From the NCBI GenBank assembly GCA_948146395.1, contig OX411552.1:52378399-52442398 (forward strand): a stretch of 64,000 nt of DNA, in the 5' to 3' direction. The notes beneath the pieces were generated by a model. The model had not been told where the DNA came from. It saw only the letters and a program-made list of their open reading frames with translations, and searched no databases. Position 1 is the first letter of the stretch, and every line of letters starts with the position of its first letter. Position numbers and translations under genes: made by a program. This document shows positions 34,786 to 45,971 of the stretch, in pieces. The DNA is from Fragum whitleyi (Eukaryota > Mollusca > Bivalvia > Cardiida > Cardiidae).

Positions 34786-36317
34786 TGCACAGGCTCATCT
34801 GTTATTGAATATGCATTTATAATTATCTATATACTTGCAAATTTCTCACTTATCCTATTCATGTTCTTATATCCGGTTCGAGTAATCCTCCATGTACAGC
34901 GTGATTGGGTTTTAAGTTTCATACCTCAATAAAATCAACAAATACTCTCTTTCTCTCTTAAATGAAGATACAGCGGTATGGGACCATGGATCATAGAATG
35001 AGGTGGGGGTTTCTATGATACCAGAACAAAGAAGGCTAAAATACCACGGAGTCTTGGAGCGTTTCCTAGAACTAATGATTGAAAAGCGTTCGTTTGCGAT
35101 TCTTCTCCCACTGATCAAATATTTACTGTTAATTCCCAGGAATATTTTACAACATAAGTATACAGCCATTTACAACACGGGAACCCTTCGCTTATGTCAT
35201 TTCGAGAACATTTTTTTCATTCGCCATCTATATTCTATATTTCCTTTATAAAAAAGCTTAAAAGGATATAACTTTATTCAGATCTAAATTCTATTTTCAT
35301 ATATATTCTTTAAAGTTTGAGTAAATAAATGATAGTAGTCAGGAAATGCTTTATTTTCTGGTGGGGTAGGCCTAATTTTCCACCAAGAAATATACCAGGT
35401 TAACCACTTTAGCAAATTATTAAGTGATCATTCCTTTTCTTTGATACGGAGCAAGGGCATGATATTAAAGTAAAAGTTATAATCTCTAGAAAATCTAATC
35501 TTGCTTCAAACATTTCAAAAGGTGTCAGCTTCTTTATTCTGCATTATGAACGTGAGTCTACGTGAAAATCAAGGAAATCACAAGGTCGCCGCACGATTAA
35601 GCTAAGTGTAGTTTTCAGCTTCTCACGAAAACGTTTTCTTCATTTTCTATTAATCGATCTTAAACGAGAACGTACGGTTATTATAGTTCAAAGATAGAGA
35701 AAAACACTTTAAATGCGCTCTATTCTGCAGTCGATTGATGTAACATGATGTTCTTATCAGTTATATGTATAAAATGGACAGGAATGACACGAGACGTCCA
35801 TTAAAATGAGACACACCCTTTCTTAAAGGAACTCTAGAGCTAGTCTGAATGAATCAGTTAATTGGTCATGTTAATAACATGTGTACACGTTGTATTGTAA
35901 CGAATAACTTTAAACGCATTTTTCTATGACATGTCTTCTATCTATTTCCTTGAGACAAGTACGTATATTAACATCTGCTGCATTTTATTTACGAAGATCG
36001 TAGTTCAGCGGTAACCAATTAAGACGATCGACCATTGAGAAGGTCAAATTGATTATACGCTACGTGATGTACAATTTTCCTGGTAGTAACAGCTGAAAAC
36101 TTCACGCTTTGAAACGAATTTTATTTTAGTTTTGTCGATCTTAACTAGCAATACAGCATTATCTAATTAAAAATAGTAACATGTTTGCCTAATTAACAAC
36201 AACAACAATAAATACATTCCTCATCTCTTCAACTCTTTTCGAAACTATTTTTTAAACAAGGGAGGTAGAATAATCATTCTAGATTCAGAAAATTCTTTAT
36301 TTGCGAAAAGCGCAGGT
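34786..36317. other. Unassigned AT-rich DNA
   Basis: Short frames overlap on both strands near 34912-35251. Nothing in the rest of the stretch was recognised. Confidence 0.45.
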
Positions 36318-36395
36318 CCCATAGTCTGACCAGGGTCGACTTTTTTCGCATTTCAAAGATGGTTCCTTTTCTCCTGACGGGTCACATATCCAAGA
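36318..36395. repeat. Possible end fragment of the 8424-8646 MITE
   Basis: CAGGGTCGAC and AGATGGTTCCTTTTCTCC, then TGACGGGTCACATA, run parallel to the right end of the MITE (AGATGGTCCCTTTTCG, TGACGGGTCATA). The left end is missing. Confidence 0.4.
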
Positions 36396-36628
36396 ATAAG
36401 AAATTCTGCTTTATTTGACAGAACTTTTACCCTTGAAAACATTTGATCTAAGAGACCCCATGTCACTTAATATTTTACTCATGTCCCGCATTCCATTTCC
36501 GTCGACAGCAAAGTCGCGGATGTATTCCTCTTACAACCAGGATGCAAAAACCAGGGGTGTGGAACCCCCATGTCCGACTTGTCCGGCAAGGGCTTTTCCA
36601 CTTGTGGGCTAGTACATTTTTCTAGTCC

Positions 36629-36646
36629 ACTTGTCCGCGGACAAGT
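36629..36646. repeat. 18-bp perfect palindrome
   Basis: ACTTGTCCGCGGACAAGT is its own reverse complement. CTTGTCCGG and CCACTTGTGGGC upstream suggest a degenerate cluster of the same motif (36557-36646). Function unknown. Confidence 0.6.
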
Positions 36647-36652
36647 AAATAC

Positions 36653-38162
36653 CAGAGCAAATCTTTGAACAGTACTTAAATGATCTAGAATAAATGCCAT
36701 CCTTATGTTTGTACCAAAGGGTAGAAAACATTGTCTTTGATGGAGAAAATGCTGGCTTACAGCATTTTCTTTATTAGAACAATGCCTTCTCAATATTTAT
36801 CAATCAATCAATTTCGCAGACAAGTTTATTTTGATCCCGGTCAAGTAGGAACTTAACTTTTACATGACCAAAGACGTTTACATAATACCATTTCTAAATC
36901 GTTTGGCGAAAGTTTTGTCTTGAATACAGGACATTTTTTCTGTCGTGATCTTGTCAATTAGATTAAGAAACCACATGAAAAATGCAAATATCTATGGCAT
37001 CTTATCATATATCTTCTTTCTGTTCGCGAAGAAATTTTAGAAATTGAGGTTGTAAAATAATATTTGAAATCAATAAACCCATTCTATTACAACATGCAAT
37101 AGGCCATTACATTTAATAGAAGCAAATTAAGTGCCTATAAGATATGTGATTTAGGAGGAAAGTGGTCGAAATAAAATACAGGATTGACTCGATTAAATGT
37201 CTGGAAACGTTTTTGAATTGTACGATCTTTTGATTTTCATACATTCTTGAAGATAACCCCCACTCGCCCCGTATTATATATTAATTAATGCATGTGAGCA
37301 TTACAGATATACTCTTTGGATTGCCTTTTGTATTCAACCTTTTAAAATATTTCCTTTATTTTATAGATTGTGTAATAACTATATGTATTATTTGGCACAA
37401 AAAAGAGAGAAAGAAAAATAAAACATAAACAAAAAATCAGTGATATCAGTCAGAGATATTTTGATTTCTTGATATTCAAAATTCCCAATTACAAAAGGCT
37501 TTACGTTACAAGAGGTATAAGAGAGGTGTAACGCCACTCCAAAAGATTATTTCTCGCCAAAACCACATATAAACCCAGTGTGTGCATTAAGTTTTTTTGA
37601 AATATAAACAAAACTACATAAAACTACTGTGAGTACTCATTGGAATCGTCTCGAAGAGAATGATGTTTATGACAGTATTTTTGAAATATCATTTTTTCTA
37701 TTTCCTATCTAATTTGTTATGATTTTATTGATCTTATATAGTCCACTAATTTCAACAGATGATGAATGTTTTCACCGACAATACCCGTTAGATTAGCGAA
37801 CTGCGAAAGCATCTACAAGGTGGGTTCATTCTCTATGCAAATATCCCGAGTTAATGGGCTATACTAGACATAAATACCGGAGTACAGCATTAAGAATGCT
37901 GCAGTAAATGTGATTGTGAAATTAAAGATCATCCCATGGACTTACAGCAATTTCAAAGTTCATTGTTCCATTTATAATTTTCAAAGACTCACCGATATGG
38001 TTCGAAACTCTCCGAAATCGCTTAAAAACGTTTCACAGTATCTTTCATAACCAATCGATTCATTCTATATACGGTTTTTATGATTAGTGTAAATTTGGAA
38101 GCGACTGAAGCGTCAAAATACACAGCTCTATTTAAAGAAAACTACATAGAATTCATTTGAAG
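36653..38162. other. Unassigned AT-rich DNA
   Basis: GTGAGTACTCATTGG with ATCGTCTCG (about 37628-37655) is a reverse-oriented relative of the hairpin motif at 40360-40410. Nothing else recognised. Confidence 0.45.
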
Positions 38163-38310
38163 TGAGGTAGTAGAACATGGCTAATTTCGTTCATTATAAA
38201 CGGGATAAGTGATATATGACCTCCCTTTAACGCTTGTTCAGCCCACACATTTAACTTCATTCTAAATTCATTCACTCTGTCAATTTCAAGATGCTGGTAA
38301 CTGTTAGGCT
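38163..38310 (-). repeat. Repeat F, decayed hairpin plus right arm
   Basis: TGAGGTAGTAGAACATGGC and GATATATGACCTCCCTTTAA are the remains of the hairpin stems. The arm then runs CACATTTAACTTCATTC, TCATTCACTCTGTCAATTTC and ends TAACTGTTA. Confidence 0.5.
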
Positions 38311-38879
38311 AGCCTGTTGGATGTTGGAGAGTGGACGTTAAATATCTATAGACAGGTCTATTCGTAGAAGGTCTAGGAACGTTTTTACCTGGATGACTTT
38401 CTCTCATGACCAATACCATATATGTATTGGACACGGAAGTAGCGAAATCATAAAGTCGCACAAAAATGTACCTGGTAATGATTTATCCGATTTTCAATTG
38501 GGTCCGCAATGATAGCCAAATACATGTGTATATCACAAAATTATCTCTTCGCGGCGACGACGACGACATCGACGGCACGTAGGCTCCGAAAATAGCTTAA
38601 GTAATAAGTTATTTAAGTGAGAAGTGACAGTTGCAAACAGTTCTATTTCCATAAAAATGTAAAATGTAATGACTGTCATTTTCCGTGAAAATAGCTGCTT
38701 TCAAAATGGTGATTTAAGAGCTTAATGAAGACCGAATTTTCTCAATTGTCTGGAAACGCTTTTGTGAAAGAAAATATTTCCTTATCCTAGAAAAGTGATT
38801 TGTTTTCAGAAAATGATAATATTCTTGTGCGTAAAATGTGTTGTATTTGAATTGAAATGTTCGCCTTAGGAAAAATGTA
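38311..38879. other. Unassigned DNA
   Basis: A CGACGACGACGACATCGACG stretch lies near 38552-38572. No other signal. Confidence 0.45.
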
Positions 38880-38970
38880 CTGACATCTCGAAATTGACAA
38901 GGTGGTAAGTTTGCAATGATCTCAGAATGAGGATGAATGAGCGACTTTTGAATGAAATTAAAGGGGGCAG
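38880..38970 (+). repeat. Repeat F, left arm only
   Basis: ATCTCGAAATTGACAAGGTG, AGAATGAGGATGAATGAG and TGAATGAAATTAAAGGG match the left arm at 62630-62730. Confidence 0.55.
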
Positions 38971-40359
38971 GCTTTAGAAAATCGCCAATTTCGTTCTCAT
39001 TGTACGAAATCCACTACCCCATTATTATATGAATTTACTTCTTTTTCTGAAAAAAGCAAGCGTATCGTTTCGGACCATTAAGACAATTGTACATGTAATT
39101 TTGGAATGATTGGGTCGATTTAATGAAATTTTCAGTTAATCGGCCAACTCTGGTATGATTTTGCCTTGTTCTTTTGAGTGACTGCTTTATAGGCAGTTTT
39201 GGCTAATAAATATCGATAATAAAACTATGACTTTTCAATCAATACAATCTGACAACTCGAAAATTTTGGAGCCTTGTTAGCCACAACTTTCATACTGTCT
39301 AGAATCTAAACTTTTTCTGCCAGATATTTGAATCGAAGAAATGCAAATATACCACGCTTTATGTATTTTGGGGGATTCTAGCTTCTTTTTAACACATGGT
39401 TTTACTAAAGAAATGTTTAAACGTTTGTTCGTCGAGTTCCAAGATGACCCTTTTGCGCGCGTCTACGTTCTTTTTTAACAAATTATGGAGATTTTTCTCT
39501 TTATTTTATGATGGAAAAAATTAAGAAGATCGGTATAGCCACGTGTACACATAAATACGTCTCAACGCGGCTTCGTGTAGTTTGATTAAGTTTTCATTTT
39601 CAGGCATATGATTAAAGTCTACATTTTTATGAATGGATGAAATTAAAATTAAATATCTATCACCATTACTTAATTGTGAATAAAAAAAAAATGACGAAAT
39701 CAATACAAAACATCCATAAAAGATATCATAACTCTGACCTACAAACTTGACAAGCTTGTCAATTAATATATCCTCGCTTGATTATGGCAATTACATGAAT
39801 TTAACTTGTTGACTGTTTAGCCGATATTGAATACTGATTAATATACTGATTGTTATTCAATGCCAATATCACTGATTCTGTCAACTTATCCAAAACCAAA
39901 TATCATAAAAAAATTGTCATGCTCAACATAGAATTGACTAAAACTAAGACTCGAGATAAAAGTGTCAATATATCAATATTTGATGAAAATGAAAAAAATT
40001 ATATGGTAAAGTTATACATAACTTTTTGTGCAGTTTAAACTTATTTAAAGCTTTAAATGAATTTTAAGGTATATTGAGTATATTGTCTAATGAATAAGAA
40101 ATCAGGGGGTTTTATAAGCCTGGGCATATATGTCGAAAAGGGTGAATTTCGACTGTCATTTAAGTTCTAGAAGTATATTAGTCTGAGTTCAGACAACGGC
40201 TAATTGAGTGTTTTAAATAAGGATTATACTAAAATGTAACCTCCAAAGATTGCATTCCGAAATCTGATTTCTTCAAGCGTTCAACAAGGGCAAGATAATA
40301 AGGGGAACTTTTGATTTCAAATCGAATTATTTTAAAAATAATTGCACAAATCCTAAAGT
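38971..40359. other. Unassigned AT-rich DNA
   Basis: No supported coding, RNA or repeat feature. Confidence 0.45.
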
Positions 40360-40415
40360 GTGGGTACTCGTTGAGACGATTCAAATGAGTACCCACAACA
40401 TAAGATTTCAGTTAG
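40360..40415. repeat. Hairpin motif TGGGTACTC...GAGTACCCA
   Basis: A 9-bp perfect stem encloses GTTGAGACGATTCAAAT, followed by ACAACATAAG. A decayed copy at about 46958-47003 (ACGAGACGATTTAGATGAG, ACAACATAAAG) and a reversed one near 37628 make this a small repeat family. Confidence 0.5.
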
Positions 40416-40477
40416 AAGTTAAGATTTTGGACTGACATTATCCCTTCCTATCGGAACCTTTGCGTTCAACAAAACAT

Positions 40478-40545
40478 TCTTAATAGCTCACTCAGCGCTC
40501 CATTCGTTCATTCCAGAAACTCACTTCAATCCGACCCCCCCCCCC
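40478..40545 (-). repeat. Repeat G, reverse arm fragment
   Basis: GCTCACTCAGCGCTCCATTC and GTTCATTCCAGAAACTCAC are the reverse of the G motifs. A C-run and CA repeat follow at 40537-40559. Confidence 0.45.
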
Positions 40546-40696
40546 CCACACACACACACTAAAAATATTAAAACAACAATTACTTTCAAAATGAAATTTG
40601 CTAGAATTTGCCACAATTTCATTGACTTTATTGAATTTGTAAGCGTCTGGTCTCTTTGTGGAGGCATAGTATGCTGTTCATAGGACTTGGATGATA

Positions 40697-40874
40697 ATTA
40701 AATTAAAGGGAGGTAATAAATGTCGCTATTTTTCATCTCGCACAATATGAGCGATATTGTATTATTTCCCTTCAATTTCTTCCAAAACACGTCCCACATA
40801 ATTATTCAATATCATCTCAAAATCATTTCAAATCATTCAACATGTCAATTTTACGTACAATGTTTCTAACTGTA
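40697..40874 (+). repeat. Repeat F with hairpin and right arm
   Basis: GGGAGGTAATAAATGTCGCT pairs with AGCGATATTGTATTATTTCCC (about 40708-40770). The right arm follows, with ATCATCTCAAAATCATTTC, CATGTCAATTTTACG and TAACTGTA. Confidence 0.6.
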
Positions 40875-40984
40875 TATTTCATTTTCACAGACATTGTAAA
40901 TAAGATGTTATGATACATGTCCTAACGTGTACCCTTCTTTAAATAAGGATATTAGTATTATTATTTTTACATTTTAATTAAGAA

Positions 40985-41160
40985 CGTCTACCTTGGTGGT
41001 GGAGAGCTAATAGTGATCGAGTCGAGTCGTAATAGAATGGTTGCAGGTTCGAGCCTCACTTCAGGCAGTCGCAGTAAGTTGATTTGCCAAGTGCTTTATA
41101 TTTACAGACAGAACCCATTCCGACAAGCTATAAAAATGAGGAGCAGTGGTTAGAATCCAT
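40985..41160 (+). repeat. tRNA-like SINE, type S5, first of two
   Basis: GAGCTAATAGTGATCGAGTC and a B box GGTTCGAGCCTC are followed by a body with GATTTGCCAAGTGC. The A box is poor. The similar unit right after it supports the SINE reading. Confidence 0.45.
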
Positions 41161-41179
41161 TGCATCTATCTCTCTATGC

Positions 41180-41400
41180 AGATGACTGTCTGGTTGACCT
41201 AGTTGTATAGGCGTGACACGGAGAACTGATGTTCGAGCCCCGTCATCGCCAATTTATGTTATTTGGCGAAAGGCTTAATAGCCAGCACAATATCACTAGC
41301 TGTAGAAATGGATGACACTGTGTTTTAAACCACTGTCGCTCTCGGGAACAGGAAAACGCCTTGATCGAGTGTTCCAGAGCGACTCTGAAAACTGAAGCTT
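41180..41400 (+). repeat. tRNA-like SINE, type S5, second of two
   Basis: ACCTAGTTGTATAGGCG (A-box region) and TGTTCGAGCCCCG (B box) begin it. The body has ATGGATGACACTGTG and CTTGATCGAGTGTTCCAGAG. Confidence 0.5.
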
Positions 41401-41657
41401 TAGTCATAATCGAATTTAAATTGATCAGTATAACCTACTGTTATGATCACTTCAAGAATAAGTAATTGTCACAATGAAAATAATAATGAATTGAGGAAAA
41501 CACCCTTTGAATTTGGTGTATTCGATTATTCTACATTCTACATAGATCAGGCAGCTCCTGATCTAGTGAAAGTCAATTTATAGTTAGTAATACATGTATC
41601 GTGAAAATTATATTCACATCGACTAAACTCATTCTAAATGGCTTGTTTAGGTACCTA

Positions 41658-41689
41658 TTCATTCATTCATTAATTCATTCATTCGTTTA
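41658..41689 (+). repeat. ATTC microsatellite, left part
   Basis: ATTCATTCATTAATTCATTC ends at the start of the C element. The same microsatellite resumes at 42928. Confidence 0.75.
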
Positions 41690-42925
41690 TTATGCTCCCC
41701 GAAGGGAGAGCATATAGCCGCCGCTTTGTCTGTCCGTCCGTCCGTCCGTAATTCCGTCCGTCCTTCCGTCCGTCCGTCCGTCCGTCCGTCCCCACCTATT
41801 TCTCCATAACCCCTGGGCCAAATTGAATGAAACTTACCATGTGAACTCCCTATGATATAGTGATGATGCACCTGTGACGTTTTTTGGATTTGAGGCCTCG
41901 TCACGGGAAAAGGGGACTTAGGGTAAAAAACAGTTTTTCCCAAATTTCTCCTAGTCTAACAGTCAGAATTTAGTGAAATTTCATATTTGTGTAGCAAATC
42001 AGATGCCCTTTACAACAATTTGAAATTAACGTAAAAAATATATCATGGAAAAAGGGGGCTTAATGTTTGTTACCTTTACATAAGGGCGTAAATTACAGTT
42101 ATTCTTTCATTTCTCCTAGTCTTATGCTCAGAATTTGATGAAATTTCACATTTGAGTAGCAAATCAGATGCTCTTTACCCTAAACTACTCGAAATTTGTG
42201 TCTTAAAATATGTCATGCAAAAAGGGGGTTTAATGTTTGTTACCTTTATGTTAGCTGTAACAGCTTATTTGAGTCTTTGAAATCTGACCACAGAGCTTAT
42301 CTCCTAAAGTATAATAGATATCAACTTGAAACTTTATGGGTGAATAGACCTTATGGGGGAGAAGTGCAGTGCACAAGAACTACAACTCTTGCTTGCATAA
42401 TTTTGGAGTTACTGCCCTTTGTTATTCTTTATACTTAGATTATATCTGGAGCATATCTCCTTAAGTATATTAACTATCAACTTGAACATTTATGGGTGGA
42501 TAGATCTCATAGAGGAGAAGTGCAGTGCACAAGAACTACAACTCTTACTTGCATAATTTTGCAGTTATTGCCCTTTGTTATTTTTGATACTTAGATTTTG
42601 TCTGGAGCATATCTCCTAAAGTATTATAGCTATCAACTTGAAACTTTATGGGTGGATAGATCTCATGGAGGAGAAGTGCAATACACCAGAACTATAACTC
42701 TTGCTTGCATAATTTTGGAGTTATTGCCCTTCGTTATTTTTAATACATTTAATAGGAGGTAAATCCCTGACAGTACAAAAGAATCTTTAATCTATTATAT
42801 AGGCTTATATAGGCTTCAGTTTACTATCAAGCTTTTGTGGCGGGGGATGTCCATGTCCAACATGGCTCTTGATTTTGTGACAATGCCTTATTCGGGGAGC
42901 ATAATCCGTCTCTGACGGCTCTTGT
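41690..42925 (+). mobile_element. Helentron-like element, family C, full length
   Basis: TATGCTCCCCGAAGGGAG forms the head hairpin (ATGCTC, CCC, loop GAA, GGG, bulged A, GAGCAT). (GTCC)n follows at 41727-41790. The first core part has CATGGAAAAAGGGGGCTTAA motifs. The second part has units of about 156 bp (anchor at 42297, 42453, 42609), the same type as at 2471-3345. The 3' end is TTCGGGGAGCATAAT, the hairpin CCGTC-TCT-GACGG and CTCTTG-TTT. ATGCTCCCC and GGGGAGCAT are exact complements. Confidence 0.85.
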
Positions 42926-42927
42926 TT

Positions 42928-43030
42928 ATTCATTCATTCATTCTTTCCATTCATTCATTCATTCCATTCATTCCATTCATTCATTCATTCATTCATTCAT
43001 TCATTCATTCATTCATTCATTCATTCATTC
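42928..43030 (+). repeat. ATTC microsatellite, right part
   Basis: (ATTC)n with a few CATTCC variants. It is probably one array with 41658-41689, split by the C insertion. Confidence 0.85.
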
Positions 43031-43130
43031 CAAGCACTCATTCAAATAATTCAAAAACTCTCTTCAATCGTTAAACCCCCAAACGATTCGAAATCGTTCA
43101 AAACGATAGTTCAAATCGTACGATAATTTA
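43031..43130 (-). repeat. Repeat G, reverse arm fragment
   Basis: CCAAGCACTCATTC, ATTCAAAAACTCTC and AACGATTCGAAATCG follow the microsatellite. The ATTC run may have grown from the GTTCATTCC motif of this repeat. Confidence 0.4.
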
Positions 43131-44603
43131 AAAGATAAAAAACGATATATTACTATTAATAAATTTGTTTTTTTGTCATTTCTTTTGGAACATGAATCAT
43201 TACAAATTTTTCAAGTTCTAAATCTCATGAGTTCGATTTCATTCGTCCGCTGTCATTGTAAGTTAAATCCATGCTGCTATATTAGACACACTAGTGATGA
43301 GCCATCATGATTTAAACTATTTAAAACATTTTTTTCATCTGCAAAATGTGCAAAAATCTAAGCTCTCGACCAAACCAAACAGGTTTTCGGGACATGTGAT
43401 TTTTTTTCAAAGATCGTTTGCAAATATTCTAGGAGTACTTCGACTGAAATTTCAGGGATGGTGTAATTTTCGAAATTCTAAAGTGTGAACTTTGTTTAGG
43501 AACTATGAAATTATAGGTATTCTGTTCTGTATTTTATCAACATTACAAACATTGTACCATATATTCAAGTTGCAGAATTTATTCTGGTATCGTCGATGTA
43601 ATTAAAAAATCTGGTAACTACAGCTTGATTACAGCTGTAATTACGAGCTTTTGGAATTACAAGAACGATATTCTTTCAACATATCCTTGTAACATTTATA
43701 GTATGTATTTCTATACGTAATACTATATATATTCTTTCAATATTGACGCCTTATTCGCATTCTTACTCATTCATCTTTGTCAATTTATGAACTATTTTTA
43801 AATGCGTTAAATGTTCTAATCTATTTCTGCACTGTAACCCACAACCATCCATTCATTTAATACTTACTATTTAAATAAATATTCGAAAAACTAATTGAAC
43901 TGTTGGACTCGTGGTCTCCCACTTTAAACTGTTAATAGGAGTGTTTTTCATATAGCAATGTTCCGTGACAAAAAGAGCAAAGAACCAAACGAATGCATAT
44001 ATTGTGACTAGATATATTTGGCTGCTGATAAATCGTTTCTTCTTCGTCAAGCAATATATTCAGGAAAATAGGATAAGAATTGAATACATTTTAGTTCAAT
44101 AAAACGGCATTTATATAATATATGAAAAATCTTGAAATGTAAATGACACGTCAAGGATGAAATGTTTGATACACCGTTAGACAAAGTCCATATGTTTGAT
44201 AGACCAACCTAGTGTCTATTTTGTCTGATCCTTACCTTTTTTGAGCGTAAATTAGGGTTTATATTATCGATACCGTTTAACGTTTTTGTTTATTATACTA
44301 TTACAAACAGGGAAAACATATTTTTCTCAAATTTCCAAAGAAACATCGGGTCATTAGTTATCTATCAGTCGGTGCGAATTCACCGGCTGATCCGAGTCCT
44401 AACATTGCGCGATTGTGGAAGTATTTGAAATTTCACGCACATACTATATAGCTAGAAATTTTGCATTACTTGTTAGGTCTTTCGAATCGAATGTTCTTGA
44501 AAATTACATTATTTACAAAGAAAATATTTAAAGAAAATGAAATTGAATAAATGGATCTAGGTCTAGAAATATTTGATTATAAAATGAAATAAAAAGAACT
44601 CAC
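43131..44603. other. Unassigned AT-rich DNA
   Basis: A 64-codon frame (43294-43488) is unsupported. If the candidate exon at 44604-44637 is real, this would be the start of its first intron. Confidence 0.4.
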
Positions 44604-44637
44604 CTTCGTTCGTTAAATTTCCACCTGGAACCTCCAT
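44604..44637 (-). CDS. Candidate first coding exon (11 codons plus one base)
   Basis: On the minus strand, ATGGAGGTTCC starts a frame reading M-E-V-P-G-G-N-L-T-N-E. It runs directly into AAG|GTGAGT, a near-ideal splice donor. A at -3 and G at +4 give a good start context. The short N-terminus has an N-L-T sequon, as in the extracellular starts of many receptors, but that is thin evidence. The downstream exons would lie at lower coordinates and none was found. An upstream out-of-frame ATG at about 44650 would overlap it. It could be chance. Confidence 0.25.
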
Positions 44638-45087
44638 AGTTCAAACACATTAATTTATCCGACTTGAAGCATATCTATTATCATTATTGAAATGCACGGA
44701 ATAAAGTCCCGATTGTTGCGATACTAGAAAACACTGATTGAGTTATCGGCTGACCCTCCCACTACAAGATAGCTGATTAGAAAACCTGCAGCTCTCTGGC
44801 CCACTCTCTCATTCCAATACGAGGATACGTTACATCGCGCTCTCTCCGATATCGCCGAGATTTGCATTTCGTTCAAAATGGTTCCAAGCGTTCACGAAAC
44901 GTTTTAGATATAGTACACCGCTCTTCACTAGAGTATGCATTGAAAGCAGGGATCATTTCTAATGAAAGTTTTGTCGTCCCGAAAATAATGCCGATCTAGC
45001 TAGGCTTTCCTAATACATCAGTCAATAAAATCTGGGATTTAATTTGAATTAAATGGTAGTTGGGGTCAGTTCATAAAATGCAACATA
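44638..45087. other. Unassigned DNA, possible upstream region of the candidate exon
   Basis: It is less AT-rich than its surroundings at 44740-44900 and carries no recognised repeat. That would fit a promoter or 5' leader if the exon is real. No TATA or other motif was convincingly placed. Confidence 0.3.
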
Positions 45088-45237
45088 ATTGCTGTTATAT
45101 CAAGGCGGATGGTGCACCTAACAGCAAACTTGTGTAAAATGTCGGATGAAAGTTGCCCGAGCCGGGATTCGAAGTCACGATCCATCTATAGACAATCCAA
45201 CACCTTACCGATTGGGATAGCCGTGCTAGGCGGAATC
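45088..45237 (-). repeat. SINE type S1, partial, minus strand
   Basis: GTTATATCAAGGCGGATGG and GCACCTAACAGC match the S1 body. Read on the minus strand, the head has GGCTATCCCAATCGGTAAGG (A box) and CTTCGAATCCCGGC (B box). Confidence 0.6.
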
Positions 45238-45255
45238 TTGTTTATATGAATATGA

Positions 45256-45510
45256 GGAGCGTTTGGATCGATTTTCATTTCGGAGCATTTTTTAACAATT
45301 TGAGTGAGTGATAGGAATTTATTTTTTGATCGCTGAATGAGCGATTTAGAATGGGTTTGAGTGGGTGTGTAAAGAAACATCGTGAAAATGACTGCCATTG
45401 CGATCAATTCACTTTAAATCATTTTAATTCACTCAGCGCTCCAGGCGTTCATTCCAAACAATCACTCGAAGCGATCAAACCTATCAAAACCTTTTGTTGC
45501 ATTTCGAAAT
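45256..45510. repeat. Repeat G, both arms in inverted order
   Basis: Left arm: TGAGTGAGTGATAGG, GCTGAATGAGCGATTTAG, TGGGTTTGAGTGGG. Right arm: ATTCACTCAGCGCTCCAGG, GTTCATTCCAAACAATCAC, CGATCAAACC. It is the only G copy here with both arms. Confidence 0.5.
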
Positions 45511-45604
45511 CGATCAAGACGATCATTGGCAGATGTAGATTTAAAAAAAGTCTAATTGGTCTGCGAAGACACGCAAACAGAAAAATACGTATAGTTTATA
45601 AAAG

Positions 45605-45762
45605 TGAGGTAATGAATATCGCTAATTTGTTATGTAAATAATGAACAAAATTAGCGATACTGAACTACTTCCCTATGATTTCACTCAAAACTCGCGCCAC
45701 ACACACAACTTCATTCCAAAATCATTCATCTAATCAATTTCACGATGTTTTTAACCATATTT
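45605..45762 (+). repeat. Repeat F with hairpin and right arm
   Basis: TGAGGTAATGAATATCGCTA with ATTTGTT pairs with AACAAAATTAGCGATACTG and ACTACTTCCC. The right arm follows: ACTCAAAACTCGCGCC, ACTTCATTCCAAAATC, CAATTTCACGATG. Confidence 0.6.
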
Positions 45763-45837
45763 ATTTAACTTTAAAAAGAAAATCATTGGTCATATAAAAT
45801 CATGTAATTTTCATCTAAAAACAAAGGTATGGTGTGT

Positions 45838-45971
45838 CAGCGTCGATGAAACTTCACATGTGTATAGATCTCATTTAGGAGAAATGCAGTGACTTACATT
45901 GTAATTGTAATTGTAATTGTAATTGACTAGCTCTTGTTGGAGCATAATTGTTTGACAAACATCTCTTGTTT
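45838..45971 (+). mobile_element. Family C tail fragment with a re-paired 3' hairpin
   Basis: Part of a C unit (GATGAAACTTCACATG, ATAGATCTCATTTAGGAG) and a (TGTAAT)n run are followed by TTGGAGCATAATTG, the hairpin TGTTTG-A-CAAACA and TCTCTTG-TTT. In the full C copy the hairpin is CCGTC-TCT-GACGG. Confidence 0.6.

Noticed and set aside
34567..34932. 121-codon frame with a hydrophobic segment, possible membrane protein
   Set aside because: The first 70 codons lie within an inverted-repeat MITE, no splice-like borders were found, and no family is recognisable.
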